Assembly: GCF_002102345.1 (NCBI RefSeq)
Contig: NZ_LQPP01000016.1
Span: forward strand, 124,001-188,000
Direction: 5' to 3'
Source: Mycolicibacterium peregrinum
GTDB taxonomy: Bacteria > Actinomycetota > Actinomycetes > Mycobacteriales > Mycobacteriaceae
DNA: 64,000 nt
The position numbers and the translations under genes are program-made. Below the pieces are notes generated by a model, which was not told the DNA's origin, made no database searches, and saw only the letters and a program-made list of their open reading frames with translations. Shown in pieces: positions 28,933 through 39,971 of this stretch (the first letter of the stretch is position 1; each line of letters begins with the position of its first letter).

Positions 28933-29814
28933 GTGATCTTCGGCTCGATCCCTTTCGCGAAGGGACATGGCACCCAGAACGATTTCGTGGTGCTGCCCGA
29001 CCTCGACGCCGCGTTGTCGCTGACGCCGGACGCCGTCGCCGCTCTGTGTGACCGGCGCCGCGGTCTCGGCGCCGATGGCGTGCTGCGGGTGACGACCGCC
29101 GGTGCCGCGCAGGCCGCCGGGGTGTTCGAGCGGCTGCCCGACGGGGTGGCGGCGGCCGACTGGTACATGGACTACCGCAACGCCGACGGCTCGATCGCGC
29201 AGATGTGCGGCAACGGCGTGCGGGTGTTCGCGCACTACCTGCGGGCGTCCGGACTGGAATCTGCCGACGAGTTCGTGGTCGGGTCGCTGGCCGGCCCCCG
29301 TCCGGTGGTGTTGCACAGCGTCGACGCGACGACCGCCGACGTCACCGTCGAGATGGGCAAGGCCAACCAGTTCGGCACCGGCACCGCCGTGGTCGGCGGC
29401 CGCAATGTCAGCGGGCTGGCCGTCGACATGGGCAATCCGCACCTGGCCTGCGTCGGGCTGACCGAGGACGAGTTGGCGGCACTCGATGTGGCCGCACCGG
29501 TGTCGTTCGACACGCAGCTGTTCCCCGATGGCGTCAACGTCGAGGTCCTGACCGCCCCGGTGGACGGCGCGGTCTCGATGCGGGTGCACGAACGCGGTGT
29601 CGGCGAGACCCGCTCCTGCGGTACCGGTACCGTCGCGGCCGCGCTGGCGGCCCTGGCCGGTCAGGGTGCCGATACCGGGACGTTGCGGGTGCGCATCCCC
29701 GGCGGCGAGGTCACCGTGACGATCACCGAGTCCACCAGCTTCCTGCGCGGCCCCTCCGTGCTGGTGGCGCGCGGTGACCTGAGCAACGAGTGGTGGGACG
29801 CTGCGCACGCGTAA
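28933..29814 (+). CDS. dapF: Diaminopimelate epimerase
   Basis: It converts LL- to meso-diaminopimelate for peptidoglycan and lysine. The two catalytic cysteines are in [12 protein letters not shown] and [13 protein letters not shown], and the substrate loop [10 protein letters not shown] is near the start. The GTG at 28933, five bases after the miaA stop, gives the normal 293 residues. It belongs to the same run as miaA and hflX. Confidence 0.97.
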   Translation: MIFGSIPFAKGHGTQNDFVVLPDLDAALSLTPDAVAALCDRRRGLGADGVLRVTTAGAAQAAGVFERLPDGVAAADWYMDYRNADGSIAQMCGNGVRVFAHYLRASGLESADEFVVGSLAGPRPVVLHSVDATTADVTVEMGKANQFGTGTAVVGGRNVSGLAVDMGNPHLACVGLTEDELAALDVAAPVSFDTQLFPDGVNVEVLTAPVDGAVSMRVHERGVGETRSCGTGTVAAALAALAGQGADTGTLRVRIPGGEVTVTITESTSFLRGPSVLVARGDLSNEWWDAAHA

Positions 29815-29859
29815 TTGGGGTGCGCGCGGCCGGACCCACGTGACAACCTGTAAGTACAT

Positions 29860-31269
<1,410 letters not shown>

Positions 31270-31276
31270 GCGCGCG

Positions 31277-32812
31277 TCAGGCGGCAGATTTCTTCTTGCC
31301 CTTGGTGCCCGTGGCCTTGGCACCGGTGTCTTTTGCCTCGGCACGGTCCGTGGCCTTGTCTTTCGCGCTGTCCTGACCCAGGGCCTTGCGCACGCTGCTT
31401 CGGAGCGACTTGGCCATGTCACGCGCCGGATGTCCCTTGGTGGCGAGCGCTTTCGGCAATGAAGGACGCTGCTTTGGGGCTGTCGCGTCGGCGTCGGCCG
31501 CATTCGCCGCCGCCTCGGGAGCGTTGACCGTGCTCAGACGCCGGAGCGGATTGCCATCGGAGGTGGTGGAGAGTTTCGTGGTGTCGGCAACGGTCTTGTC
31601 GGCAGTGTCCGGGACCCGGACGGTCACGCCGGACTGCGTCGGATCGGTCCATCCGGGCAGTGGGTCGAGCCCGGGGTTGAGCGCGGCCCGGATGCCCTCC
31701 GGAATGTCGTTCACCAGGTCGGTGGCCAACTTGACCGGGTTGAACCTGGGCAGCAACTGGAACGGTGTCGGATTGCTGTAGTCGGTTCTGGTGTAACCGG
31801 TTTCGATCAGTGTTTGCGCCATCGGCGAGATCAGGTCGACGAGCGGGATCACCACGGCGGACGTGCCGGTCGCCGCACCCAGGTCGAGCAGCGGCTGCAT
31901 GATCGGCAGCGTCTTCGCCGGCAGAGTGACGTAGTACGTATCGCTACCGTCGACCTTCTGGCAGTGGGTTTCGGCGCTGCAGTTCGCTTTCGCGTTCTCG
32001 ATCGCGGCCTGCACCTGCTCGGGTGTGTAGCCGTATGGCGTCGCGGTGGCCGGATCGTCGCCTCGGGGGTCCAGGTAGGAGCCGTGCACGTACTCGAATC
32101 CGGCCAGCGCATTCGCCAGGGCGAGCGGATTGAGCACCCATGACGGAGCGTCGGCGACACCGTCGTACTGAAGCGCGATGTCGTAGGTCTCGATGCCGGT
32201 GTCCGTCGGAGTGGGTTGACCGAACGTGGCGTCGAGGATCGGCACGGTGCCCAGGATCGCCAGCCGCTCGAAGAGGCCGCCGTCAGGGCGGTTGGGGTTA
32301 CCGATCAGGACAAAGCTCAGATTCTGCTTCTGTTCGTCGGTCAGGTCCGCCAGATTGCCCTTGACGATGCCGGCCACCGTGGCACCCTGCGAATAGCCGA
32401 AGACGGTTACGGGATGCGCCGCACTCGGGTTGTTGGCGCCGACGAGTTCACTGGTCAGCCGGGTGACCCCGCTGGCCACCGACACGTTCCATTTGGCGCC
32501 GTCCAGTCCGCCCCAGCCGGGGAGCGGGATGGGCCAGAACTGGGCGATGTAGGGGATGGCCACCGGCGCCGCGCAGTCCTCGGCGCCGCAACTACCGCTG
32601 GGCTGGACGTAGTAGGCCACGGCATTGGCCATGTAGTTGTTGGAGTCCTGCGGGTTCGGGGTTCCGGTGCCCGGGACGATCAGCGGTGTCACCGCGACCA
32701 CCAGACCGACTGCTGCGGTGCCGACGGGCGTCAGGCCGATGACCACCGAGCCGGATACCGCTACGGCGCCGACCAGCAGTGACCTGGCAGCAGAACGGGG
32801 TGAGAATCGCAT
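31277..32812 (-). CDS. PE-PPE domain secreted/membrane hydrolase
   Basis: The 511-residue product has an N-terminal hydrophobic signal or anchor (about 10-48) and a PE-PPE domain (PF08237), a serine alpha/beta-hydrolase found in mycobacterial surface proteins. The nucleophile is Ser141 in GYSQG. There is no PE or PPE N-terminal domain, so it resembles the cutinase-like stand-alone forms. The C-terminus (from about 430) is Lys/Ala/Asp-rich and disordered. ATG 32812 is supported by AAGGAGG nine bases upstream. The lipid substrate is unknown. Confidence 0.87.
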   Translation of the reverse strand: MRFSPRSAARSLLVGAVAVSGSVVIGLTPVGTAAVGLVVAVTPLIVPGTGTPNPQDSNNYMANAVAYYVQPSGSCGAEDCAAPVAIPYIAQFWPIPLPGWGGLDGAKWNVSVASGVTRLTSELVGANNPSAAHPVTVFGYSQGATVAGIVKGNLADLTDEQKQNLSFVLIGNPNRPDGGLFERLAILGTVPILDATFGQPTPTDTGIETYDIALQYDGVADAPSWVLNPLALANALAGFEYVHGSYLDPRGDDPATATPYGYTPEQVQAAIENAKANCSAETHCQKVDGSDTYYVTLPAKTLPIMQPLLDLGAATGTSAVVIPLVDLISPMAQTLIETGYTRTDYSNPTPFQLLPRFNPVKLATDLVNDIPEGIRAALNPGLDPLPGWTDPTQSGVTVRVPDTADKTVADTTKLSTTSDGNPLRRLSTVNAPEAAANAADADATAPKQRPSLPKALATKGHPARDMAKSLRSSVRKALGQDSAKDKATDRAEAKDTGAKATGTKGKKKSAA

Positions 32813-32920
32813 CGGCCCGGGCCTCCTTCTGCTGACGAAGCCGTCAGCGCTGAAGGGATCTTTGCACCGGCACGCAACTGTCACCGGGAAAACCGCCGAA
32901 GTGGTGGCAGCCCAACGGTT

Positions 32921-35209
32921 TCAGCGTTGCCGGATCACCGGCGGCTCATGTGCCCGCACCGGGGGCAGGGCTCCATCGAACTTCTCGACCTGCACCAGCA
33001 CATGCGCGCCGGTGCAGCCATGCGCCAGCGACGAGGTCCCGACGTCGTCGGTCAGCACGTTGGGATTGCCGTGCACGCACATCGAATCGGGATCTGACGG
33101 ATCGGCCGGGTCGTACCACGCTCCGGTCGGCAGTTGCACCACCGACGGGCGCAACCGGTCGTCGATCATCACCCCGGCCAGGCACGCCCCACGGTCGTTG
33201 AACACCCGCACAACGTCACCGTCTGCGAGCCCGCGGGTCGAGGCGTCATCGGGGTGGATGCGGATCGGTTCGCGCCCTTGGACTTTCGATGCCTGACTGG
33301 TGGCGCCGCCGTCGAGTTGGCTGTGCAGTCGGGTCGCGGGCTGATTGGCCAGCAGATGCAACGGATAGCGGGCCGCCCGCTCACCGCCGAGCCACTCGGT
33401 CGGCTCGTACCACCGGGGGTGGCCGGCACAGTCGGGGTAGCCGAATCCGTCGATGGTCTGCGAGAAGATCTCGATGCGGCCGCTCGGGGTGGCCAGCCGG
33501 TGCCCGACCGGATCGGCCCGGAAATCGGCCAGCAGTGTCAGCCCCGGTTCGGTGGGTAACCGCAGGTGACCCGCGGCCCAGAACTGGTCGAACCCGGGTA
33601 CCTCGAAATCCAGACCCGCAGACCACTTTTCGTACATATGGACCAGCCACTGCCGTGCCGTGCGGCCCTCGGTGAACTGCTCACCGAACCCGAGCCGGCC
33701 AGCCAGCGCCGAGAACGTGGTGTAGTCGTCGCGGGAGTCGCCGTACGGCGGGGTCAACGCAGGCATGGCGACCAGCAGCGGGTCATTGCGCGACCCCGAG
33801 TAGTCCTCGCGCTCATAGGCGGTGGTCGAGGGCACGACGACGTCGGCATGCTTGGCCATCGCGGTCCAGTACGGGTCGTGCACCACGATGGTGTCCACCC
33901 GCGATAGGGCCCGGCGCAACCTCGGAATGTTCTGGTGGTGGTGGAACGGGTTGCCGCCGGCCCAGTACACGCACCTGATGTCGGGGTAGGTCAGTTGCAG
34001 TCCGTTGTAATCGAACGGCTGTCCGGGGTGCAGCAGCATGTCGGTGACGGCTGCGACGGGGATGAAGGTCTGCACCGGGTTGAAGCCCTGTGGCAGCGCG
34101 GGCAGGCCGCAGCGCAGCGGCGGCAACCCCGGCTCATTCATCGACCCGTAGCCGTGACCGAAACCTCCTCCGGGCACACCGATCTGGCCCAGCATGGCCG
34201 CCAGGGTGAGGCCCATCCACGGCGCCTGCTCGCCGTGCCGGATTCGCTGCAGCGACCAGCTGACGGTGACCAGGGTGCGGGAAGCCGCCATCTGTCTGGC
34301 AAGGTCCACGAGCTCGCCGGCGGGCAGGCCGCTGAGCGTCGACGCCCATTGCGGGCTCTTGGCGATACCGTCGTCGCGGCCCAGCAGGTAGCGCTCGAAC
34401 CGCTGGTATCCGCTGCAGTGCGTGTCGAGGAAATCGAGATCGGCCAGGCCCTCGGTGGCGAGCACGTAGGACAGAGCGAGCATCACCGCCACGTCGGTGC
34501 CGGGGATCGGGGCCAGCCATCGGCAGTCGCCCTCGACGTCGTCACGAAGCGGGCTCAGCGACACGATCTTCCCGCCGCGCTCACGCATCCGGCGCAGCGC
34601 GTCGCGGGCCGGATGTGCCGTGGTACCACCGTGATTGATGCCGGTGTTCTTCAGTGCGAGACCGCCGAAGCACACCAGCAGATCGGTGTGCTCGGTGATG
34701 ACCTCCCAGTCGGTGGAGCGCTTGAACAGGTCGTCATGGGTCCCGACCACCCGGGGCATGATCACCCCGGTCGCGCCGAGGCTGTAGGAATGGCGGGAAG
34801 ACGTATAACCGCCGAGCATCTTCAGAAAGCGGTGCACCTGGCTCTGGGCGTGGTGGAAGCGTCCGGCGCTGGCCCAGCCGTAGGAGCCGCCGTAGATCGC
34901 CTCGTTGCCGTAGGTGTCGACGACCCGGCGCAGCTCTTCGGCCAGCAACTCGGAGAGCTCATCCCAGGAGACCGCGACGTACTCGTCGGCGCCCCGTTCG
35001 GTACTGGGGCCGGGGCCGTCGCGCAGCCAGCCGCGTCGCACTGCGGGCCCGGCGATCCGGGAGCGGTGCCGGATCGAGCCCGCGAGGTTGCCGAGCAACG
35101 GTGAGGGGTCGGCGTCACCGTCCATCGGGGTGACGGCCGCGATGTCGCCGTCCGCGACGTTCGCGGTGAAGGCGCCCCAGTGCGCGAGGCTCATGGGGGA
35201 CCGGGGCAT
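32921..35209 (-). CDS. Molybdopterin-dependent oxidoreductase, BisC/TorA type
   Basis: A 762-residue DMSO-reductase-family enzyme resembling biotin/methionine sulfoxide and TMAO reductases. The N-terminus lacks the Cys cluster of Fe-S-bearing relatives, and a Ser is the likely Mo ligand (GGYTSSRHSYSLGATGV region). Molybdopterin-guanine-dinucleotide contacts include VYWAGGNPFHHHQN, DPYWTAMAKHADVVVPST and the C-terminal RLHSQLD...GDVVRVFNDRG domain. No Tat signal is seen, so it should be cytoplasmic. It is divergent from fadE20. Confidence 0.9.
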   Translation of the reverse strand: MPRSPMSLAHWGAFTANVADGDIAAVTPMDGDADPSPLLGNLAGSIRHRSRIAGPAVRRGWLRDGPGPSTERGADEYVAVSWDELSELLAEELRRVVDTYGNEAIYGGSYGWASAGRFHHAQSQVHRFLKMLGGYTSSRHSYSLGATGVIMPRVVGTHDDLFKRSTDWEVITEHTDLLVCFGGLALKNTGINHGGTTAHPARDALRRMRERGGKIVSLSPLRDDVEGDCRWLAPIPGTDVAVMLALSYVLATEGLADLDFLDTHCSGYQRFERYLLGRDDGIAKSPQWASTLSGLPAGELVDLARQMAASRTLVTVSWSLQRIRHGEQAPWMGLTLAAMLGQIGVPGGGFGHGYGSMNEPGLPPLRCGLPALPQGFNPVQTFIPVAAVTDMLLHPGQPFDYNGLQLTYPDIRCVYWAGGNPFHHHQNIPRLRRALSRVDTIVVHDPYWTAMAKHADVVVPSTTAYEREDYSGSRNDPLLVAMPALTPPYGDSRDDYTTFSALAGRLGFGEQFTEGRTARQWLVHMYEKWSAGLDFEVPGFDQFWAAGHLRLPTEPGLTLLADFRADPVGHRLATPSGRIEIFSQTIDGFGYPDCAGHPRWYEPTEWLGGERAARYPLHLLANQPATRLHSQLDGGATSQASKVQGREPIRIHPDDASTRGLADGDVVRVFNDRGACLAGVMIDDRLRPSVVQLPTGAWYDPADPSDPDSMCVHGNPNVLTDDVGTSSLAHGCTGAHVLVQVEKFDGALPPVRAHEPPVIRQR

Positions 35210-35249
35210 GAGCAGAGTTTACGGGCGGCACCCACCCTCCCCAGGGCTG

Positions 35250-35274
35250 ACCAACCACCCGGTTGGTATAGGTT
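35250..35274 (+). promoter_or_regulatory. Operator-like palindrome in the fadE20 promoter
   Basis: ACCAACC-ACCC-GGTTGGT (35250-35267) is a perfect 7-bp inverted repeat. It abuts a TAGGTT (TAnnnT) -10-like element at 35269-35274, about 40 bases before the fadE20 ATG and between divergent genes. A repressor bound here would block fadE20 and possibly the oxidoreductase gene. Confidence 0.55.
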
Positions 35275-35310
35275 GGCCCCAAATCAGTAACCAGTACCGG
35301 AGGTCACACC

Positions 35311-36471
35311 ATGGGCAGTGTTGTGAAGTACGACCGCACGTTGTTCGAGCCCGAGCACGACTTGTTCCGCGAGTCGTACCGGGCGTTCCTGGACAAGCAC
35401 GTCGCGCCGTTCCACGACCAGTGGGAGAAGGACAAGATCGTCGACCGCGGGGTCTGGCTCGAGGCGGGTAAGCAGGGCTTTCTCGGGATGGCGGTGCCCG
35501 AGGAGTACGGCGGCGGCGGCAACGACGACTTCCGGTACAACACCATCGTCTGCGAGGAGACCGTCGCCGGTCGCTACAGCGGCATCGGCTTCAGCCTGCA
35601 CAACGACGTCGTCGCGCCGTACCTGCTCCGGCTGGCCAACGAGGAGCAGAAGCAGCGTTGGCTGCCCAAGTTCTGTACGGGCGAATTGATCACGGCGATC
35701 GCAATGACCGAACCGGGCACCGGTAGCGACCTGCAGGGCATCAAGACCCGTGCGGTGCGCGACGGCGACCACTACGTCCTCAACGGGTCCAAGACCTTCA
35801 TCACCAACGGCATCAACTCCGATCTGGTCATCGTCGTCGCCCAGACCGACCCGGAGAAGGGTGCTCTCGGCTTCTCCCTGCTCGTGGTGGAGCGCGGTAT
35901 GGAGGGCTTCGAGCGGGGCCGGCACCTCGACAAGATCGGTCTGGATGCCCAGGACACCGCCGAGCTGTCGTTCACCGACGTCAAGGTTCCCGTCGAGAAC
36001 CTGCTCGGCGAGGAGGGTCAGGGTTTCGTCTACCTGATGCAGAACCTGCCGCAGGAGCGCATCTCGATCGCGATCATGGCGGCCGCGGCGATGGAGGCGG
36101 TGCTGGAGCAGACCGTGCAGTACACCAAGGAGCGCAAGGCGTTCGGCAAGCCGATCGGCAGTTTCCAGAACAGCCGGTTCCTGCTGGCCGAACTGGCCAC
36201 CGAGGCCACCGTGGTCCGGATGATGGTCGACGAGTTCATCCGGTTGCACCTCGACGAGAAGCTCACCGTGGAGCAGGCGGCGATGGCCAAGTGGTACTCG
36301 ACCGAGAAGCAGGTGGAGCTCATCGACCGCTGCCTGCAGCTGCACGGCGGTTACGGCTACATGCGTGAGTACCCGGTTGCGCGGGCTTACCTGGATGCCC
36401 GAGTGCAGACGATTTACGGCGGCACCACCGAGATCATGAAGGAGATCATCGGTCGCGGGCTCGGCGTCTAG
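35311..36471 (+). CDS. fadE20: Acyl-CoA dehydrogenase FadE20
   Basis: An FAD-dependent acyl-CoA dehydrogenase for the first step of beta-oxidation. The 386-residue protein has the three ACAD domains, with FAD-binding AMTEPGTGSDLQGIKT, the middle-domain segment LNGSKTFITNG, QERISIAI and the C-terminal QLHGGYGYMREYPVARAYLDARVQ signature plus IYGGTTEIMKEII. GGAGG precedes the ATG. It is followed by a strong terminator hairpin and corresponds to Rv2724c. Confidence 0.93.
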   Translation: MGSVVKYDRTLFEPEHDLFRESYRAFLDKHVAPFHDQWEKDKIVDRGVWLEAGKQGFLGMAVPEEYGGGGNDDFRYNTIVCEETVAGRYSGIGFSLHNDVVAPYLLRLANEEQKQRWLPKFCTGELITAIAMTEPGTGSDLQGIKTRAVRDGDHYVLNGSKTFITNGINSDLVIVVAQTDPEKGALGFSLLVVERGMEGFERGRHLDKIGLDAQDTAELSFTDVKVPVENLLGEEGQGFVYLMQNLPQERISIAIMAAAAMEAVLEQTVQYTKERKAFGKPIGSFQNSRFLLAELATEATVVRMMVDEFIRLHLDEKLTVEQAAMAKWYSTEKQVELIDRCLQLHGGYGYMREYPVARAYLDARVQTIYGGTTEIMKEIIGRGLGV

Positions 36472-36506
36472 CGGGCCGATCGGCGCCCGATTTATCCGGT
36501 ACTCGT

Positions 36507-36558
36507 CCAAAAAAGCCCAAATCTGGGTCTTCGGACCCAGATATTGGGCCTTTTTTGG
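36507..36558. terminator. Strong bidirectional-type intrinsic terminator after fadE20
   Basis: A 23-bp stem (8 + 6 + 9 bp, interrupted by two single-base bulges on the 3' arm) caps a TTCG tetraloop (36530-36533). The 5' arm starts with A6 and the 3' arm ends with T6, so it could terminate from either side. Such U-tract terminators are uncommon in mycobacteria, which makes this one stand out. Confidence 0.9.
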
Positions 36559-36659
36559 TCATGATCGGCCACGTTAGTTGGTTATCGTCACGTGCTGACG
36601 CAAAGTTGTCCGGGCGGGACATTTCTAAGGAAACTTTGCCGAACGAGCGGGGAGGGCGC

Positions 36660-38960
36660 ATGACTAGGCCGGGAGCGAGGCTGAACGCGGCCGTGTGGCG
36701 GTTGGCGGTCGGCCTGCTCGCACTCGTGGTCGCTGCTTTGGTGGTGCCGGCGGTGGCTTCGGCCACCCCGGAGTCGGATGCCGACGCCGCGGTCACCGCC
36801 GCTTGGGAGGCCAACGGGGGAGACGGTGGCCCGCTCGGGCCGCGGCAGGGCGGCGTGTACGCGGTGGGTTCTGGCTTCGCGCAGAACTTCTCCGGCGGCA
36901 AGATGTTCTTCACCCCGGCAACCGGCGCGCACTTCATGCAGGGCGCAATCCTGGACAAGTACGAGTCGCTGGGCGGTCCGGCCGACGGCGACATGGGATT
37001 CCCCACCATCGACGAGGGTGCCGGACGTGCCGCGGACAGCCGTAACTCGACGTTGAGTGCGCCTGACAACCCGGTCATCTTCTGGACTCCGTCCACTGGT
37101 GCCCGGGTGGTGCGGGGCGCCATCAACGCCGCATGGGACAAGCTCGGCGGCTCCGCGGGCGTGCTGGGCGTCCCCTCCGACGACGAGACATTCGACGGCG
37201 ACGTGATCTCCCAGAAGTTCACCGGCGGCGAGATCTCCTGGAACCGCAAGACCAAGGCGTTCACCACGGTGCCGCCGGAACTGGCCGATCAGCTCGCCGG
37301 TCTGGACGTACCGTCGGATCCCGCCTCGGCGATCGCCGCCGCGCGCCGCGAGGCGGGCGGGGTGATGGGACCGCTGGGAGCCAAGGACGGCGACCAGTAC
37401 CCGATCGGCGACGGCGGATTCGGCCAGAAGTACGCCGGCGGCAAGATCTTCTACAGCCCGGCCACCGGGGCCAATGCCATCACCGGCCAGCTGCTCGAAA
37501 AGTACGAAAGTGTCGGTGGCCCGGAAGGCGATCTGGGCTTCCCGACCGCCGGCGAGTCCGAGGGCGGGTTGGGGCCCAACAGTCGGATCAGCACTTTCGC
37601 CGCGGCCGACAACCCCGTCATCTTCTGGACTCCCGACTACGGCGCGGTGATCGTGCGGGGCGCGATGAACGCGGCCTGGGAGAAGCTCGGCGGGGCGAAG
37701 GGTGCGCTGGGCGCCCCGATGGCCGACCAGACCGAAGACGGCGGTGTCATCAGTCAGCGGTTCAGCGGGGGAGCGATCTCGTGGGACCGCGACGCCAACA
37801 AGTTCACCACCGAGCCGTCGAAACTCGCCTCCGAACTGAGCGGACTGCAGGTTCCTGGACTCGACCAGACCCCGGCGGCCGGTCCGCAGCCCTCCTCAGC
37901 GGACAGCAAGAAGCCGTTCTCCTGGCATTGGAGCTGGTGGTGGCTGATCGCGGTGATCCCGGTCGTGCTGCTCGCCGGGCTGATCGTGGGGGCCGCCCTG
38001 TGGCACCGTCGCCGCGCCGGTGGCGATGACGACTTCGACCATGATCCGTTCGACGACGACTACGACGGCGGACCGGACGATTCGTCCTACGACGACGGTC
38101 GATATGACGATGCGCGCTACGGTTCGCGTGGGTACGACCACGATGACTACCGCGACGGCGGTGGCTCCGACGCGGCCAACGGCTACGGGCCGAGCGCGGC
38201 GTACGGTGACGCCGCGACGGCACGGTTCGCCGGCCCCGGCGAGGAGTCATCGGGCGCGGCATCTCCGTACGACGGCCCCACCGACATCGCCATTCCGGTC
38301 AGCCAATGGGCCGCTCCGCACGGATCGCCCAGTGGTTACGGGGCGCCGGGCGAGGAGGAGGAACCGCCGGAGGATTCCTCGCGGTTGGTCGGGGAGCAGG
38401 GTTTCGACGACTTCGACGACGATGACGACTTCGAAGACGACTACGAAGATGATGACTTCGAGGACGACTTCGACGACGAGGATCTCGATACGCCCATCGA
38501 CGCGGACTTCGAGGAGGTCGCCGAGGGCGACGATGTCGACGACATCGAGGCGGAGCTCGTGGTCGAGGACCTGGCGGATACCGGGTCGATGCCCGGTCCG
38601 GTAGGCGGAGTGCGTGAGGCGCAGGGTTTCGCGGGGCTGGCCGGCCTGACAGTGCCGAGCGATCAGGACAACGTCGACACCGCGCCGACCCGCGTCATCA
38701 CCGAGGCCGAGGCCTACAGCAGCGAGGCGCACAGCGGGCGCCACGCCGCCATCGAGCTCGACGAGATACCCAGTGCCACCGCCATCCATCTGCCGTTGGA
38801 GGACCCCCACCGCGCGCCGGAGGGTTATCCGATCAAGGCGGACACGAAGTCCGGACGGTACTGGGCGCCCGACAGCGCCGAGTACGACGACGCAGTGGCC
38901 GAGATCTGGTTCGCCAGTGAGGAATTCGCCCGCACGAACGGGTTCGTGCGCACGGACTGA
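36660..38960 (+). CDS. LGFP-repeat membrane protein with acidic region and C-terminal sunset domain
   Basis: A 766-residue envelope protein, counterpart of Rv2721c. It has a signal peptide (AVASA near 31-35), an outer region with four LGFP-type repeats (PF08310, cell-wall association) over about 40-400, a Trp-rich membrane helix at about 427-450, an extremely Asp/Tyr/Glu-rich stretch (about 455-640), and a C-terminal 47 residues (720-766) matching the actinobacterial sunset motif: PIKADTKSGRYW, then AEIWFASEEFA and GFVR. ATG 36660 follows GGGGAGG. A role in wall or membrane organisation is inferred. Confidence 0.85.
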   Translation: MTRPGARLNAAVWRLAVGLLALVVAALVVPAVASATPESDADAAVTAAWEANGGDGGPLGPRQGGVYAVGSGFAQNFSGGKMFFTPATGAHFMQGAILDKYESLGGPADGDMGFPTIDEGAGRAADSRNSTLSAPDNPVIFWTPSTGARVVRGAINAAWDKLGGSAGVLGVPSDDETFDGDVISQKFTGGEISWNRKTKAFTTVPPELADQLAGLDVPSDPASAIAAARREAGGVMGPLGAKDGDQYPIGDGGFGQKYAGGKIFYSPATGANAITGQLLEKYESVGGPEGDLGFPTAGESEGGLGPNSRISTFAAADNPVIFWTPDYGAVIVRGAMNAAWEKLGGAKGALGAPMADQTEDGGVISQRFSGGAISWDRDANKFTTEPSKLASELSGLQVPGLDQTPAAGPQPSSADSKKPFSWHWSWWWLIAVIPVVLLAGLIVGAALWHRRRAGGDDDFDHDPFDDDYDGGPDDSSYDDGRYDDARYGSRGYDHDDYRDGGGSDAANGYGPSAAYGDAATARFAGPGEESSGAASPYDGPTDIAIPVSQWAAPHGSPSGYGAPGEEEEPPEDSSRLVGEQGFDDFDDDDDFEDDYEDDDFEDDFDDEDLDTPIDADFEEVAEGDDVDDIEAELVVEDLADTGSMPGPVGGVREAQGFAGLAGLTVPSDQDNVDTAPTRVITEAEAYSSEAHSGRHAAIELDEIPSATAIHLPLEDPHRAPEGYPIKADTKSGRYWAPDSAEYDDAVAEIWFASEEFARTNGFVRTD

Positions 38961-38966
38961 GGAAGG

Positions 38967-38998
38967 GGGCCCGGCAGCCGTCAGGCACGGCCGGGCCC
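38967..38998. terminator. GC-rich hairpin between convergent LGFP gene and lexA
   Basis: GGGCCCG pairs with CGGGCCC, with an inner GCCGT/ACGGC stem and a CAGGC loop. It lies between two convergent stop codons and lacks a T-run, as is usual for mycobacterial terminators. Confidence 0.65.
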
Positions 38999-39006
38999 TC
39001 ACCCGG

Positions 39007-39729
39007 TCAGATCTTGCGGATTACGGTGACGACCTTGCCGAGCACCGCTGCGTCGTTGCCCGGGATCGGGTCGTACGCGGGGTTGTGCGGCATCAGCCAG
39101 ACCTGACCGCGGGTGCGCTTGAACGTCTTGACGGTGGCCTCGCCGTCGATCATGGCGGCCACGATGTCGCCGTTGTCGGCCACGCTCTGCTGGCGTACCA
39201 CCACCCAGTCGCCGTCACAGATGGCGGCATCGACCATCGAGTCACCGACGACCTTGAGCAGGAACAGTGAGCCCTCGCCGACCAGTTCGCGGGGCAGCGG
39301 GAAGACGTCCTCGACGGCCTGCTCGGCCAGGATGGGGCCGCCTGCGGCGATACGTCCGAGCACCGGCACGAACGTCGGCTCGGGTAGCGCGTCGGAGCCG
39401 GCCACGTCGGTGGACACCAGAGTCGCGGCCGTCGGATCGTCGGCGGCGCGCACATCGACGGCGCGCGGGCGGTTGGGATCGCGGCGCAAGTAGCCCTTGC
39501 GTTCCAGGGTGCGCAACTGGTGGGCGACCGACGACGTCGAGGTCAATCCGACCGCATCACCGATCTCGCGGATGCTGGGTGGGTAGCCGCGAGTGGTCAC
39601 CGACGCGCGGATCACGTCGAGAATGGTGCGTTGCCGGTCGGTGAGGCCGCCCTCGGCCCGGCGTGGGCCCGCGCCGTCCGATCCGGCCGGGCTTCCCGTG
39701 TTGCCGTCCCTGCTGCGGTCGTCGCTCAT
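39007..39729 (-). CDS. lexA: SOS repressor LexA
   Basis: The LexA repressor and self-cleaving protease. The 240-residue protein has a winged helix (about 29-92), the cleavage site Ala129-Gly130 in GRIAAGGPI, and the Ser164/Lys201 dyad in GDSMVDA and ATVKTF. The ATG at 39729 gives the normal N-terminus; the open frame continues upstream through the promoter. An SOS box at 39762-39777 suggests autoregulation. It is divergent from the SOS-induced LysM gene. Confidence 0.97.
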   Translation of the reverse strand: MSDDRSRDGNTGSPAGSDGAGPRRAEGGLTDRQRTILDVIRASVTTRGYPPSIREIGDAVGLTSTSSVAHQLRTLERKGYLRRDPNRPRAVDVRAADDPTAATLVSTDVAGSDALPEPTFVPVLGRIAAGGPILAEQAVEDVFPLPRELVGEGSLFLLKVVGDSMVDAAICDGDWVVVRQQSVADNGDIVAAMIDGEATVKTFKRTRGQVWLMPHNPAYDPIPGNDAAVLGKVVTVIRKI

Positions 39730-39761
39730 GGGGCCGAATGTAGTCCCTGATCGAACATTAA

Positions 39762-39777
39762 TCAAACATGTGTTCGA
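39762..39777. promoter_or_regulatory. SOS box in the lexA / LysM-gene divergent region
   Basis: TCAAAC-ATGT-GTTCGA has one mismatch to the LexA consensus and lies 33 bases before lexA. A weaker copy, TCGATC-ACAT-GTTCTA, lies at 39890-39905 on the side of the LysM gene. Confidence 0.82.
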
Positions 39778-39855
39778 CGCGTGTTGTGGGCGTGTCTGCT
39801 GGTGGGGCGCATGGGGCAGCGGTTCGGGGCCGGCTGCGGGGTTGGTGGCCGGAAC

Positions 39856-39878
39856 TTGTCGGTGCCCTGTTCTATCGT
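39856..39878 (+). promoter_or_regulatory. PafBC-dependent (RecA-NDp) promoter of the LysM gene
   Basis: TTGTCGGTG, eight bases, then TATCGT fits TTGTCRGTG-N8-TAnnnT. It lies 93 bases before the LysM-protein start. Twelve of the first 17 positions also match the recA copy beyond the consensus. Confidence 0.8.
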
Positions 39879-39971
39879 TTGGCAACAGTTCGATCACATG
39901 TTCTATCAATCGAACACCTGAGCGAGTATGTTCGAACACAAGAGCGAAAGAGTCCACCGAAAGGCAGTCAG

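Noticed and set aside
39730..39957. 76-residue upstream extension of lexA
   Set aside because: It would translate through the SOS box and promoter; LexA proteins begin at the ATG at 39729.
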